Shown in pieces: positions 1-7,538 of a DNA stretch of 63,127 bases. Source of the DNA: Dehalococcoidia bacterium (lineage in GTDB: Bacteria; Chloroflexota; Dehalococcoidia; Tepidiformales; Tepidiformaceae); the NCBI GenBank assembly GCA_022827945.1, contig JAJEIT010000009.1, positions 1 through 63,127 on the forward strand, written 5' to 3'. Under the pieces are notes generated by a model. It was given only the letters and a program-made list of their open reading frames with translations, ran no database searches and was not told the origin of the DNA. Every line of letters begins with the position of its first letter. Position 1 is the stretch's first letter. Made by a program: the position numbers and the translations under genes.

Positions 1-415
1 CGACGACCGCGTCGAGGGCCTCTCCCTCGGCGCCGACGACTACCTGCCCAAGCCCTTCGCCCTGCGCGAGCTGATCGCCCGCATCCGCGCCCTCGCCCGC
101 CGCAGCGCCGTCAGCACCCCGCCCGTGCTGCAGACCAGCGATGTGCGCCTGGAACCCGGCCCCCACCACGCCACTCGCGACGGACGGGACCTCCGCCTGA
201 CCCGCAAGGAGTTCGCCGTGCTCGAGGTGCTCCTCGGCGCCGGCGGGAACGTCGTCAGCGCCGAAGAGCTGCTGGAACGCGTCTGGGACGAGCACGTAGA
301 CCCGATGACGAACGTCGTGCCCGTCACGATCATGACGCTCCGCCGCAAGCTGGGCGATCCGCCCGTCATCACGACTCTCAAGGGCGCCGGCTACCGCATT
401 GAGGCGGCGACATGA
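1..415 (+). CDS. OmpR/PhoB-family response regulator, C-terminal part
   Basis: The gene enters from the left edge, so the phosphoacceptor aspartate is outside the window. Reading from base 2, the end of the receiver domain is visible as D-Y-L-P-K-P-F, whose lysine is the conserved signalling residue of receiver domains. A winged-helix DNA-binding domain of about 95 residues follows, closing with the family's usual G-A-G-Y-R-I. The TGA stop overlaps the ATG of the next gene (ATGA, 412-415), so regulator and kinase are translationally coupled. It should bind DNA when phosphorylated by the kinase; its targets cannot be read here. Confidence 0.93.
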   Translation, partial: DDRVEGLSLGADDYLPKPFALRELIARIRALARRSAVSTPPVLQTSDVRLEPGPHHATRDGRDLRLTRKEFAVLEVLLGAGGNVVSAEELLERVWDEHVDPMTNVVPVTIMTLRRKLGDPPVITTLKGAGYRIEAAT

Positions 416-1623
416 GGCTCCCGCGGCCTACCATCCGCATCCGCCTCACGCTCCTCTACGGGTTCCTCTTCCTGCTGGCGGGGGTCGTCCTCATCGCCAT
501 CACCCACGTCCTCTACCGCGACGCCCTTGAAGGGGACGACCTCGTCGCGAAGCAAGCCTTCTACGCGGAAGAGCAGGTGAAGGAGGCATTCGGGGAGCGC
601 TTGCCCTCGGGCAGGGTTCTGCGCGAGTTCACCGCCAGGGACGGCCGCACCATCTACAAGTTCGTCGAAGACGTCCACGCCAGGGCGGTCGACGAGGCCG
701 TCGACGACGCCCTCAGCGAGCAACTCGCCCAGTCCGGGATCGCCCTCGGCGTCACCACGGTGGGGGCGCTGCTGCTGGGCTGGCTCGTCGCGGGGCGCGT
801 GCTTCGTCCCGTGCAGCGCATCACCGAGACCGCCCGCGCCTCCTCCGAGACCAACCTTCACCACCGCGTCGCTCTGCAAGGTCCCGACGACGAACTCAAG
901 GAACTGGCCGACACGCTCGACTCTCTCCTCGAAGCGCTGGAGAGGGCCTTCGACAGCCAGCGCTCTTTCTCCGCCAACGTCTCCCATGAGTTGCGCACCC
1001 CGCTGGCCATCCTCCGCGCCGAGGCCGAGATCAAGCTGCAGGACGAAACCGCTTCCGAGGCCGAACGCGATTTTGCCCGGCGCATCCTGGACTCGACCGA
1101 TCAGGGAGAGCGCACGGTCGATGGCCTGCTTGCCCTCGCCCGTAGCGAGAGTGGCCTCCTGACACGTGTCGAGATCGACATCGCCGAGCTTGTCGGCGAT
1201 GTCGTCGGAGACCTTGCCACCTCCGCTGGCCAGGTCGAGTTGCGGCTGGAGCTTGCGGATGCGACCGCCTGGGGTGACCGGGCCCTGCTCGAACGGCTGG
1301 TCGCCAACCTCGTCGAGAACGCTCTCCGTCATAACGCGCCCGGCGGCTGGGTGCGGGTGGAGACGGCGCGGGAGGGCAACGAAGCCCTCCTGGGCGTGAC
1401 CAACTCGGGCCCGCGGCTCACAACCGAGGAAGTCGAGCGCTTCTTCCAGCCCTTCGTCCAGCGGCAGGGACCGGAAGCGGAACGCCGCGGCCTCGGTCTC
1501 GGGCTCTCCATCGTGCAGGCTATCGTCCAGGCGCACGGCGGAACACTCTCCGCCCGTGCGCGTCGCGATGGCGGACTCGCGATCGAGGTGCGGCTCCCCG
1601 GGAGTGCGGCTACCGGGAGCTAG
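412..1623 (+). CDS. Sensor histidine kinase of a two-component system
   Basis: This 403-residue membrane kinase should autophosphorylate and pass phosphate to the regulator encoded just upstream. A first membrane segment lies at about residues 10-32, a short extracytoplasmic sensor of about 70 residues follows, and a second segment sits at about 107-126. A HAMP linker comes next, then the HisKA motif V-S-H-E-L-R-T-P with the phosphoacceptor near His192. The ATPase domain shows the N box (V-E-N-A-L-R-H-N, near 300) and a glycine box G-L-G-L-G-L-S near 360. The signal sensed is unknown. The TAG stop sits in a CTAG shared tail-to-tail with the next gene on the other strand. Confidence 0.93.
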   Translation: MRLPRPTIRIRLTLLYGFLFLLAGVVLIAITHVLYRDALEGDDLVAKQAFYAEEQVKEAFGERLPSGRVLREFTARDGRTIYKFVEDVHARAVDEAVDDALSEQLAQSGIALGVTTVGALLLGWLVAGRVLRPVQRITETARASSETNLHHRVALQGPDDELKELADTLDSLLEALERAFDSQRSFSANVSHELRTPLAILRAEAEIKLQDETASEAERDFARRILDSTDQGERTVDGLLALARSESGLLTRVEIDIAELVGDVVGDLATSAGQVELRLELADATAWGDRALLERLVANLVENALRHNAPGGWVRVETAREGNEALLGVTNSGPRLTTEEVERFFQPFVQRQGPEAERRGLGLGLSIVQAIVQAHGGTLSARARRDGGLAIEVRLPGSAATGS

Positions 1624-2549
1624 CTCCCCAGGTTCCTCCCGAGAAACGCCACAATCGCCTCCAGCCCCTCCCCCGCCGCATCCACCTCCTCGATCTGCAG
1701 GAACGCGTGCGTCGCGCCCTCGCAGACCAGCATCTCCGTCTCCACCCCCGCCGCCCGCAGCGACTCCGCGAAGTCTAGCGACTGCTGCAGCAGCGGATCT
1801 CGCGTGCCCGCCGTCATGAAGACGGGCGGGAAATCGGCAAGGTGCGGGCTGAAGCGCGGGGACACCGCCGGCGAAGCCAGCTTCGGGTCATCCGGCGTCG
1901 TCCCAAGGTAATACTCGACCTGCCAGACGAAGATGCGCCCGTTCACGAAGGGCGCGTCTTCCGGCAGTTCCAGCATCGCCGGGAAGTCGTAGACCCCGTA
2001 CGGCAGCACGGCCGCCCGGAACGGCGTCGCACCGTCCCGATCGAGCAGCCGGTCCAGCGTTGCCGCCGCCAGGTTCCCTCCTGCGGAGTCGCCCATGATC
2101 GCGAGCCGCCCCGGGTCGATGGCGAGCCTTTCGGCCTCGGCCGTCAGCCAGTCCGCGGCCAGCACGCAGTCGTCGAGCCCCTCGGGGTGCTTGTGCTCCG
2201 GCGCCAGCGCGTAGTCGACGCTAGCCACGAAATACCCCCGCTCGGCCAGCCGCTGCGCCAGCTTGTCGTGCGTCAGGGGCGATCCGGCGACCCACGAGCC
2301 GCCGTGGATGAACAGGATGCCAGGATGCGGGCCGTCCCCGTCCGGCGGGTACAGGTCGACCGTCAGGACCTCGTCCCGGCGCGTCGCCACTCGCACGCCC
2401 CGCTCCACTGGACGATCCGGGCCGCCCTGGTTCAGGAAGCTCGCCGTCATCGCCCAGCGCTCGCGGATCTCGAGACCCGTCACGCGTGGAAGGTCAGGTG
2501 GCGGCGGAGTCGCATAGAACTCGATGATGCGGACAGTTATGTCGTCCAA
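1620..2549 (-). CDS. Alpha/beta hydrolase, hormone-sensitive-lipase-like esterase
   Basis: This 309-residue protein has the two hallmarks of the HSL/acetyl-hydrolase family: the oxyanion-hole motif H-G-G-S-W and the nucleophile elbow G-D-S-A-G-G. A downstream aspartate (R-D-P-L) and histidine (T-H-A-F) complete the triad. Length is normal for the family, and no signal peptide is seen, so it is probably cytoplasmic and acts on short acyl esters. The true substrate is unknown. Its TAG stop shares the CTAG at 1620-1623 with the convergent kinase gene. The next gene upstream on the same strand ends 3 bases before this start, so the two are probably co-transcribed. Confidence 0.88.
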   Translation of the reverse strand: MDDITVRIIEFYATPPPPDLPRVTGLEIRERWAMTASFLNQGGPDRPVERGVRVATRRDEVLTVDLYPPDGDGPHPGILFIHGGSWVAGSPLTHDKLAQRLAERGYFVASVDYALAPEHKHPEGLDDCVLAADWLTAEAERLAIDPGRLAIMGDSAGGNLAAATLDRLLDRDGATPFRAAVLPYGVYDFPAMLELPEDAPFVNGRIFVWQVEYYLGTTPDDPKLASPAVSPRFSPHLADFPPVFMTAGTRDPLLQQSLDFAESLRAAGVETEMLVCEGATHAFLQIEEVDAAGEGLEAIVAFLGRNLGS

Positions 2550-2552
2550 GGA

Positions 2553-3188
2553 CTACGCCTGGCCTTCGCTCACGGCGTCGATCACGCCCACGGCCGCCAT
2601 CGTCCGCTGCCCCGCCGCCACATCGTGGCTGAGGATGACGAGGTCGTGCTTCTCGCCCTCGCGATCCTTCACGTGGTCGCGCAACAGCGCCTCCGGCTGG
2701 AACCCGAGCGAGCGGAAAACCGCGATCGCCTCATGCTGGTCGACCGTCATCTGCCCGATGATCTTGTCGACCCCCATGCCCAGGGCGATGCGGAACGCTT
2801 CCTCCGTCAGGAGCCGCCCGACACCCCGGCCCCGCAGCGCGGGACCCACGAGCACGCGCAGCTCCGCCACGTGCTGCGACCAGGGCAGGTCGCTCCCGTC
2901 CACGGTCGCGTACCCGGCAATGCTCTCGTCCTTGTCGAGCACGAGCAGCGAGGTGGTTACGCCCGCCTCAAGGCGCTGCACCCACGTCTCCACCTGCTCC
3001 CCCTGCGTGATGTCGCGGCGCAGGAAGAGGAGGTCGTGCTCGGGCAACCCGCGCGCGAAGGCCAGAATCCCGTCGCCATCGCTCGCGTCCATGAGCCGCA
3101 GGGTCACACGCTGCCCGCCAACCGTGCCGGCCGCCGGGTAGCGTGAGTTGCTGCTTGTCGACTTCAGATCGAACGTACCGAAAGCCAT
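2553..3188 (-). CDS. GNAT-family N-acetyltransferase
   Basis: This protein of up to 211 residues has the GNAT fold. The acetyl-CoA-binding loop is visible as V-G-P-A-L-R-G-R-G-V-G-R-L-L, followed by the typical C-terminal strand A-V-F-R-S-L-G-F. The start at 3188 overlaps the end of the PHA synthase gene by 25 bases; a start a little further in is possible because the first 25 residues are not domain-like. It lies downstream of phaC on the same strand and may be co-transcribed with it. The acceptor substrate is not predictable. Confidence 0.82.
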   Translation of the reverse strand: MAFGTFDLKSTSSNSRYPAAGTVGGQRVTLRLMDASDGDGILAFARGLPEHDLLFLRRDITQGEQVETWVQRLEAGVTTSLLVLDKDESIAGYATVDGSDLPWSQHVAELRVLVGPALRGRGVGRLLTEEAFRIALGMGVDKIIGQMTVDQHEAIAVFRSLGFQPEALLRDHVKDREGEKHDLVILSHDVAAGQRTMAAVGVIDAVSEGQA

Positions 3189-4240
3189 TGGTCCAACTTT
3201 GGCCAGAGACGATACATGGCGTTCCCCCCGGCAACGAGACTTGCGTGGCCACCCCGCAGGACGACCTCCTCCGTATCTGCCGACGCCACCTGCTCAAGCG
3301 CGGGTTTGGCCGCCTCGTACGGCACGATGTGGTCGTGTTGCGCCATCGCGTGGATCATCGGCACGTCGATGCCGGAAAGGTCCACGCGCTGGCCACCCAG
3401 CTCCAGCGTCCCCTCCAGCATCGCGTTCTTCCAGTAGAGCTCCTTCACCATCTGGCGGAAGGCCTCGCCCGGGAACGGGATCTGATCGGCCGCCCAGCGG
3501 TCGACCATCATGAACGACTTCACGTACTTGTCGTCCCGGATCCGGTCGAGCACCTGGATCGGGCTCGTGAGCCGCCCCGTCGGGCGCAGCATGTCGAACG
3601 CCGACAGCAGGATCTCGCCGGGAACGTTCCCCAGCGTGTCCACGATGCGGTCGACGTCGAAGTAGCGCTCATCCGTCCACTGGCTGAACAGCCCCATCCC
3701 CTTGAAGTTCACCGGGGTGGTCAGGCAGACCATGTTCCCCACCGGCGCCTCCGGATGGGTGCCCATGTACATCAGCGCGAGCGAACCGCCCACGCAGTAC
3801 CCCAGCAGGTTCAACTCGTCCTCCCCCGAGTCCTCGAGCACGCGGTCCACGCACTCCGGGATGCGGGAGAGGGCGTAGTCCTCGAGCCGCAGGCTGCTGT
3901 CCTCGTTGCGGGGCACGCCCCAGTCGATCAGGTACACGTCGTACCCCTGCTGCACGAGGAACTCCATCATGCTCTGGCCCGGCGTCAGGTCGAGGATGTA
4001 CGGCTTGCTCACCAGCGAGGTCACGACCAGCAGGGGCACGCGGTAGACCTCGTCCGTCTGCGCGCGGTAGTGGTACAGCTTCATCGACCCATCGGTGTGG
4101 ATCGTGTCCTTCGGCGTCGAGCCCACCTGCGGGTCTTCCAGCGAGATGTACTCGAGCCCCACCAGCCCGCGACGCAGGATCGTGTCCACGGTCGTCTGGA
4201 CCTGGCTGGCAACATCGGGGGAAGCGGAAGCAGTCGTCAC
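3164..4240 (-). CDS. phaC: Poly(3-hydroxyalkanoate) synthase, class III/IV catalytic subunit
   Basis: PhaC polymerises (R)-3-hydroxyacyl-CoA into PHA storage granules. At 358 residues it has the length of class III/IV catalytic subunits, which need a small partner. The lipase-like box is G-Y-C-V-G-G with the nucleophile at Cys149. The other catalytic residues fall at Asp303 (H-D-H-I-V-P-Y) and His332 (G-G-H-A-S-L-V), almost exactly where class III enzymes have them. The start is GTG. Just upstream lies the candidate partner subunit. A 10-base sequence, ACACGCAATC (4272-4281), is identical to half of the operator between the PadR and phasin genes, so the same regulator may act here. Confidence 0.93.
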   Translation of the reverse strand: MTTASASPDVASQVQTTVDTILRRGLVGLEYISLEDPQVGSTPKDTIHTDGSMKLYHYRAQTDEVYRVPLLVVTSLVSKPYILDLTPGQSMMEFLVQQGYDVYLIDWGVPRNEDSSLRLEDYALSRIPECVDRVLEDSGEDELNLLGYCVGGSLALMYMGTHPEAPVGNMVCLTTPVNFKGMGLFSQWTDERYFDVDRIVDTLGNVPGEILLSAFDMLRPTGRLTSPIQVLDRIRDDKYVKSFMMVDRWAADQIPFPGEAFRQMVKELYWKNAMLEGTLELGGQRVDLSGIDVPMIHAMAQHDHIVPYEAAKPALEQVASADTEEVVLRGGHASLVAGGNAMYRLWPKLDQWLSVRSI

Positions 4241-4321
4241 GGTCTATTCCACGGTGCGGGCGCGACCCGCAACACGCAATCGATTCTCGGAGGGGTGTGG
4301 GAACGGCGGGTTACCGCCGCG

Positions 4322-4717
4322 TTAATTCGCGGTTTCGCCCTCCGCGGCCGCCGGTGGGCGCCTGGTGCGCTTCGGGCGGGCCTTCGCGTTCGTCCCGTTC
4401 GCGGGAGCGGCCGCCAGCGCTGCCGAGAGCTGCGCTTCCAGCGCCGCCAGCCGGTTCTCGATCGCCAGCATGCGGTCGCCCAGCGCCAGCACGTCCGTCC
4501 GCGTGGGAACGTTCATCGCCGTGAAGAACGACCCCATCGCCTCGTTCATCGTCTTCTGGAAGTGCAGGAACACGTCGAGGTTCCGGCCCAGGCTCTGGCT
4601 GAACTCCTCCGTCCCCATCATCTGGTTGAAGAACTCGTTCCACTGTCGCTCCGACTGCGTGGCCCACTGTCGCCACGCTTCGGAGAAGTCGGGCGCCGCC
4701 GTTTCGTTCGTGCTCAT
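4322..4717 (-). CDS. Small PHA synthase subunit, PhaE/PhaR-like
   Basis: This 131-residue protein lies between the PadR gene and phaC. Its middle carries N-V-P-T-R-T-D-V followed by a leucine-zipper-like helix (residues about 80-105), which resembles the conserved box of PhaE, the partner of class III synthases. It ends in a basic, alanine/proline-rich tail. PhaE proteins are usually well over 300 residues and Bacillus PhaR about 200, so this is a strongly shortened partner or a granule-associated phasin-like protein. Its ATG overlaps the PadR stop (ATGA, 4714-4717), so the two are translationally coupled. Membership of the PHA system is well supported by context; the exact role is inferred. 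Confidence 0.75.
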   Translation of the reverse strand: MSTNETAAPDFSEAWRQWATQSERQWNEFFNQMMGTEEFSQSLGRNLDVFLHFQKTMNEAMGSFFTAMNVPTRTDVLALGDRMLAIENRLAALEAQLSAALAAAPANGTNAKARPKRTRRPPAAAEGETAN

Positions 4718-5112
4718 GTCACTTCCTCTTCGGTACTGTCGCCCTCGGTCGGGGCGGGAACGTCGAAGCCCGCCAGCGCGCCCGTGAGCACCTCCTGGTA
4801 CCGGTTCAGGGCCTCGATCCAGGTTCCCAGGAACAGCTCGCCGGCTGCGGTCAGCGAGTACATGCGCCGCGCCGGCCCCTGGTCGGAGGTGTCCCAGAAC
4901 GAGGAGACGAAGCCGCTGTTCTCCAGTTGCCGCAGGGCCCGGTACACCGTGCCGCTGTCGGACTGGGGCAGCCCCGATTCGCTCAGTTGCTGGCTCAGCT
5001 GATAGCCGTAGGCGTTGCAGCCCTTCAGGAACGCGAGCAGGCTCGTGGCCAGCATCTCCCCGTGGAGGCGCGGCTCGGCGGTCGTGCGCTTGCGTCCAGT
5101 GCTCTCGGCCAT
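4714..5112 (-). CDS. PadR-family transcriptional regulator, probable PHA-locus repressor
   Basis: This 132-residue protein has the PadR winged helix, with the recognition region G-T-V-Y-R-A-L-R-Q-L-E-N-S-G-F and the wing R-R-M-Y-S-L-T-A-A-G, then a C-terminal dimerisation helix. In Bacillus megaterium the PadR-like PhaQ responds to PHA and represses a phasin promoter; the arrangement here (PadR next to a phasin, small subunit and PhaC) is closely similar. A 26-base near-palindrome covers the divergent promoter. The likely -10 (CAGAAT, 5119-5124) ends 6 bases before the ATG, so the transcript is probably leaderless. Confidence 0.88.
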   Translation of the reverse strand: MAESTGRKRTTAEPRLHGEMLATSLLAFLKGCNAYGYQLSQQLSESGLPQSDSGTVYRALRQLENSGFVSSFWDTSDQGPARRMYSLTAAGELFLGTWIEALNRYQEVLTGALAGFDVPAPTEGDSTEEEVT

Positions 5113-5118
5113 AGGGAC

Positions 5119-5184
5119 ATTCTGTTGCTAGGTGCCGATACACGCAATCTGCAGTTTGCATGTAGCTGCCGCCGGCCCTAACCT
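5119..5184. promoter_or_regulatory. Divergent promoters with a palindromic operator, PadR gene / phasin gene
   Basis: A near-perfect inverted repeat occupies 5139-5164, with core GCAAtCTGCAGtTTGC (5144-5159) and outer arms TACA/TGTA; 22 of 26 positions are symmetric. Rightward: -35 TTGCAT (5156-5161), 17-base spacer, -10 TAACCT (5179-5184). Leftward: -35 TTGCGT (5147-5142), 17-base spacer, -10 CAGAAT (5124-5119). Both -35 boxes lie inside the palindrome, so a dimer bound there would shut both promoters. The binding protein is inferred to be the adjacent PadR regulator. Confidence 0.72.
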
Positions 5185-5217
5185 TCTCCCATCACGAACC
5201 AGTAGCGGAGCCACACC

Positions 5218-5700
5218 ATGAGCGCCAACTCCCAGACCGAGCAGTACTTCAACGCCCTCCTCGAGAGCTACGACGCCCTCACCCGCGCCATCGAGCAGGC
5301 CAACGAGCGCGGCCTCGGCCTCTCCCGCCAGCTCCTTGCCGAGGTCACCGCTGCCCAGCGCCAGACCCTCGACCTGGCGAAGCAGGTCGCGTCCAACCCC
5401 TCCGACATGGCCGCCGCCTACTCGGCCATCATGGAGTCGGCCGTGGCCGCCCAGAGCCAGGCGCTCGACTTCACCCAGGCCGCCTACAAGGAAGCCGTCG
5501 CCGCCAGCAGCGAGGCCCGCGAGGCCCTCGACAGCCTCCTCAACGCCAGTCGCACCGCCGCCGAAGCGGCGCTCGACCTCTCCCGCGAGTGGCAGGCCTC
5601 CAACCCCTGGGCCGACCTCTTCCAGAAGGGCATGGAAACCTTCACCGCCGCCACCGGCGGCACGACCGCGAAGAACAGCAAGGCGAAGGCGAAGGTCTAG
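5218..5700 (+). CDS. Phasin-like PHA granule protein
   Basis: This 160-residue protein is almost entirely alpha-helical and rich in Ala, Gln, Glu and Ser, with heptad-like helices over residues 20-140 and a lysine-rich tail (K-A-K-A-K-V). That is the composition of phasins, which coat PHA granules. It is read away from the PadR/phaE-like/phaC operon, an arrangement also seen for phaP in Bacillus. A GCGGAG ribosome site precedes the ATG. Its promoter overlaps the operator at 5139-5164, so expression probably follows PHA. The TAG stop is in a CTAG shared with the convergent lipase gene. Confidence 0.83.
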   Translation: MSANSQTEQYFNALLESYDALTRAIEQANERGLGLSRQLLAEVTAAQRQTLDLAKQVASNPSDMAAAYSAIMESAVAAQSQALDFTQAAYKEAVAASSEAREALDSLLNASRTAAEAALDLSREWQASNPWADLFQKGMETFTAATGGTTAKNSKAKAKV

Positions 5701-6485
5701 CCGCCCGCATCCGCCAGCAGCTCCGCCACCGTCCGGTAGGCCTCGCTGCTGTAGATGATCCCGTAGTGGCTCGTCGCGATCCCGACGTTGTACTCGGGCT
5801 CGTCCTCGCGGCAACTCTCCGGGCTCACCAGCCCGTCCCGCTCCGCATAGAGCGCCCGCCGGCGGAACGTCGGCCGGCGCGGCCGCATGATGTTGGCCGT
5901 GAACCGGCACGTGCAGTGCCCGCTGTAGCAGGCCGGGGACACATTCCAGGTCAGGTGCGACCCCGCCCCCCGGCGCACCGCCGCCATCGCCTCGATCAGC
6001 GCCGGGTGCACGTACGCCACCTCGTTGAAGGGCGCCGCCAGCGAGATCAGCAGGTCCACCGACTCCGGGTGCTCGAACGCGACGCTGCGTGCGATCAGCG
6101 CCCCCAGGCTGTGCCCGATCAGGTGGACGCGCTGCCCCGTCTCCTCGGAAGCGCGTCGCACGGTCCCCAGCACGAGCTCGCTCGAGGTGTTCGGACAGTC
6201 GAGGTTCAGCCCCAGGCCCGAGTAGTAGGGCCGGTAGCCGATCCGCCCCAGCCACCAGAACAGCTCCATGAGCGACAGGTCGGTGCCCAGGAATCCCGGC
6301 ACCACCACCACCGGCTCCCCGTTCCCGTGGGGAACGCCGCGCCCGTAGTACACCGGCGACGCGTGGAGCCCGATCCACTCCCGGTACCAGCCCACCTCGT
6401 TCCCGATGGGAGTGAGGATCGGCTGGACCGAATGGTCGTCCTGGTAGCGATCGGTGAACGGCGCCGCGGCGCCCTCGGGCGGCAT
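5697..6485 (-). CDS. Alpha/beta hydrolase, lipase-like
   Basis: This 262-residue protein is a lipase-type alpha/beta hydrolase. Strand 3 and the oxyanion region read V-V-V-V-P-G-F-L-G-T-D, and the nucleophile elbow is G-H-S-L-G-A. No export signal is seen, so it is probably intracellular. Its position beside the phasin gene makes an intracellular PHA depolymerase or a lipid esterase plausible, but no depolymerase-specific motif is visible. Upstream, at about 6521-6531, minus-strand GTAAACTGCAC resembles half of the PHA operator (GCAAACTGCAG). A C-terminal stretch has C-Y-S-G-H-C-T-C, an unusual cysteine cluster. Confidence 0.8.
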   Translation of the reverse strand: MPPEGAAAPFTDRYQDDHSVQPILTPIGNEVGWYREWIGLHASPVYYGRGVPHGNGEPVVVVPGFLGTDLSLMELFWWLGRIGYRPYYSGLGLNLDCPNTSSELVLGTVRRASEETGQRVHLIGHSLGALIARSVAFEHPESVDLLISLAAPFNEVAYVHPALIEAMAAVRRGAGSHLTWNVSPACYSGHCTCRFTANIMRPRRPTFRRRALYAERDGLVSPESCREDEPEYNVGIATSHYGIIYSSEAYRTVAELLADAGG

Positions 6486-6565
6486 GCCGGGGGAGTTGCT
6501 CCTCGCTGGATTCCAGCTATGTGCAGTTTACACCAAGCACCGGCATGCCGCCCGCATTCCGGGCG

Positions 6566-6799
6566 TCACTCCCGGTGCAGATCCTCCGGACTGAGGATGC
6601 GGAAGCCGACGCCGAGCGTGACCTGCGTCGCCGCCGCATGCCCGTCGCTGATCGCGCCCCGGATCTGGCGTACCTCGAACCAGTCGAGGTTGCGCAGCGT
6701 CCGGCTTGCGCGCTCCAGCGCGTTGGCGATGGCCGCATCCACGCCGTCCGGCGAGGAGCCAACGAGTTCGACGATCTTGTAGGTGTGTGGCTCGTCCAT
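6566..6799 (-). CDS. Dodecin family flavin-binding protein
   Basis: This 77-residue protein matches dodecin, a small dodecameric protein that stores or buffers flavins in the cytoplasm. The family pattern is clear: an opening strand Y-K-I-V-E-L-V-G-S-S, helix A-I-A-N-A-L-E-R-A-S, then L-D-W-F-E-V-R-Q-I-R-G, whose tryptophan stacks on the flavin, and the final strand T-L-G-V-G-F-R-I. A strong AAGGAG ribosome site precedes the ATG. It lies 47 bases downstream of the next gene on the same strand. Confidence 0.92.
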   Translation of the reverse strand: MDEPHTYKIVELVGSSPDGVDAAIANALERASRTLRNLDWFEVRQIRGAISDGHAAATQVTLGVGFRILSPEDLHRE

Positions 6800-6846
6800 G
6801 GGATAGCTCCTTCCCGCGTGTTCCGCGTTGTTCCCGCGTTGGGGGG

Positions 6847-7320
6847 TTAGCCTTCGCCCCCCATGTCCCGATCGAACGCCTCGTAGGTAAGCTCGATGCC
6901 CTTCGCGATGTGGTCGCGGAAGTCGATCTCCAGGCGTCCCGCAATCCCGCGAAGATGGTTGACCTCCACCCGGCCCCCCTCTATCTGTCCCGCCACCGTG
7001 TCCCGCAGTTCCTCCGTGCGGTCGATAAGCGGCTGGTGCTCCGAACGCGACTGTTCGACGCGGCCGCTAAGCCGCGGCTCCATCTTCTCGATCTCGTCGA
7101 GGCTCCCCCCGGGCCGCTCCGACGCATCCCGGTGCCGGCGCAGGACATCGGCGAGCTCGTCGAGTGCGTCGTGTAAGCCGCCGGCCCAGCCCATGGCGTC
7201 CTCCGCGGACGCCACGATCGCCATGTCCATCCGCTCCCGCGCATGGTGCAGCGCCTCGTGTCCCCTCAGCCGCTCGCCGTCCCTGGAGTCTGCCGGGTGT
7301 TCTCGACTCTCTGTCACCAT
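6847..7320 (-). CDS. Conserved helical protein of unknown function
   Basis: This 157-residue soluble protein is predicted to be mostly helical, highly charged and rich in His, Glu and Arg, with no membrane segment. A helix-loop-helix layout and spaced H/E residues (H-E-A-L-H-H-A-R-E-R, and S-E-H-Q-P-L) faintly recall hemerythrin-like four-helix bundles, but I cannot confirm metal ligands. The start at 7320 is chosen because GGGGG lies at the right distance and the sequence upstream has no domain character. It precedes the dodecin gene on the same strand. Function is unknown. Confidence 0.65.
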   Translation of the reverse strand: MVTESREHPADSRDGERLRGHEALHHARERMDMAIVASAEDAMGWAGGLHDALDELADVLRRHRDASERPGGSLDEIEKMEPRLSGRVEQSRSEHQPLIDRTEELRDTVAGQIEGGRVEVNHLRGIAGRLEIDFRDHIAKGIELTYEAFDRDMGGEG

Positions 7321-7538
7321 CTCAACCCCCTTTCGCACGGTGTCGTAATCAGTTGCTCCTGATAGAGTGTTCCGCAATCCTACTCGGCTCGTCAAGGCAC
7401 TACAGCGCACGAATTCGAGGATGCAATTCACGCAACTAGTCACGCAATATGTGAAAGGAATCACCCATCCAGTTCGTGAAAAGAAGCACAGCGGACTGCG
7501 TATGAGAACGTTGTACGCAGGGGTGTACGCTGGTCCCG
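7321..7538. promoter_or_regulatory. Divergent intergenic region with direct repeats and a palindrome
   Basis: This AT-richer gap separates two divergent genes. It carries two copies of TCACGCAA, at 7428-7435 and 7440-7447, 12 bases apart. The second starts an imperfect palindrome TCACNNANTNNGTGA (7440-7454). CACGCAA also occurs in the PHA operator at 5143-5147, but the rest differs. A -10-like TACGCT (7526-7531) lies 7 bases before the ATG at 7539, suggesting a leaderless rightward transcript. Confidence 0.45.

Noticed and set aside
391-1536. A 381-codon leftward open frame opposite the histidine kinase gene
   Set aside because: It mirrors a well-supported kinase; no domain or ribosome site supports it.
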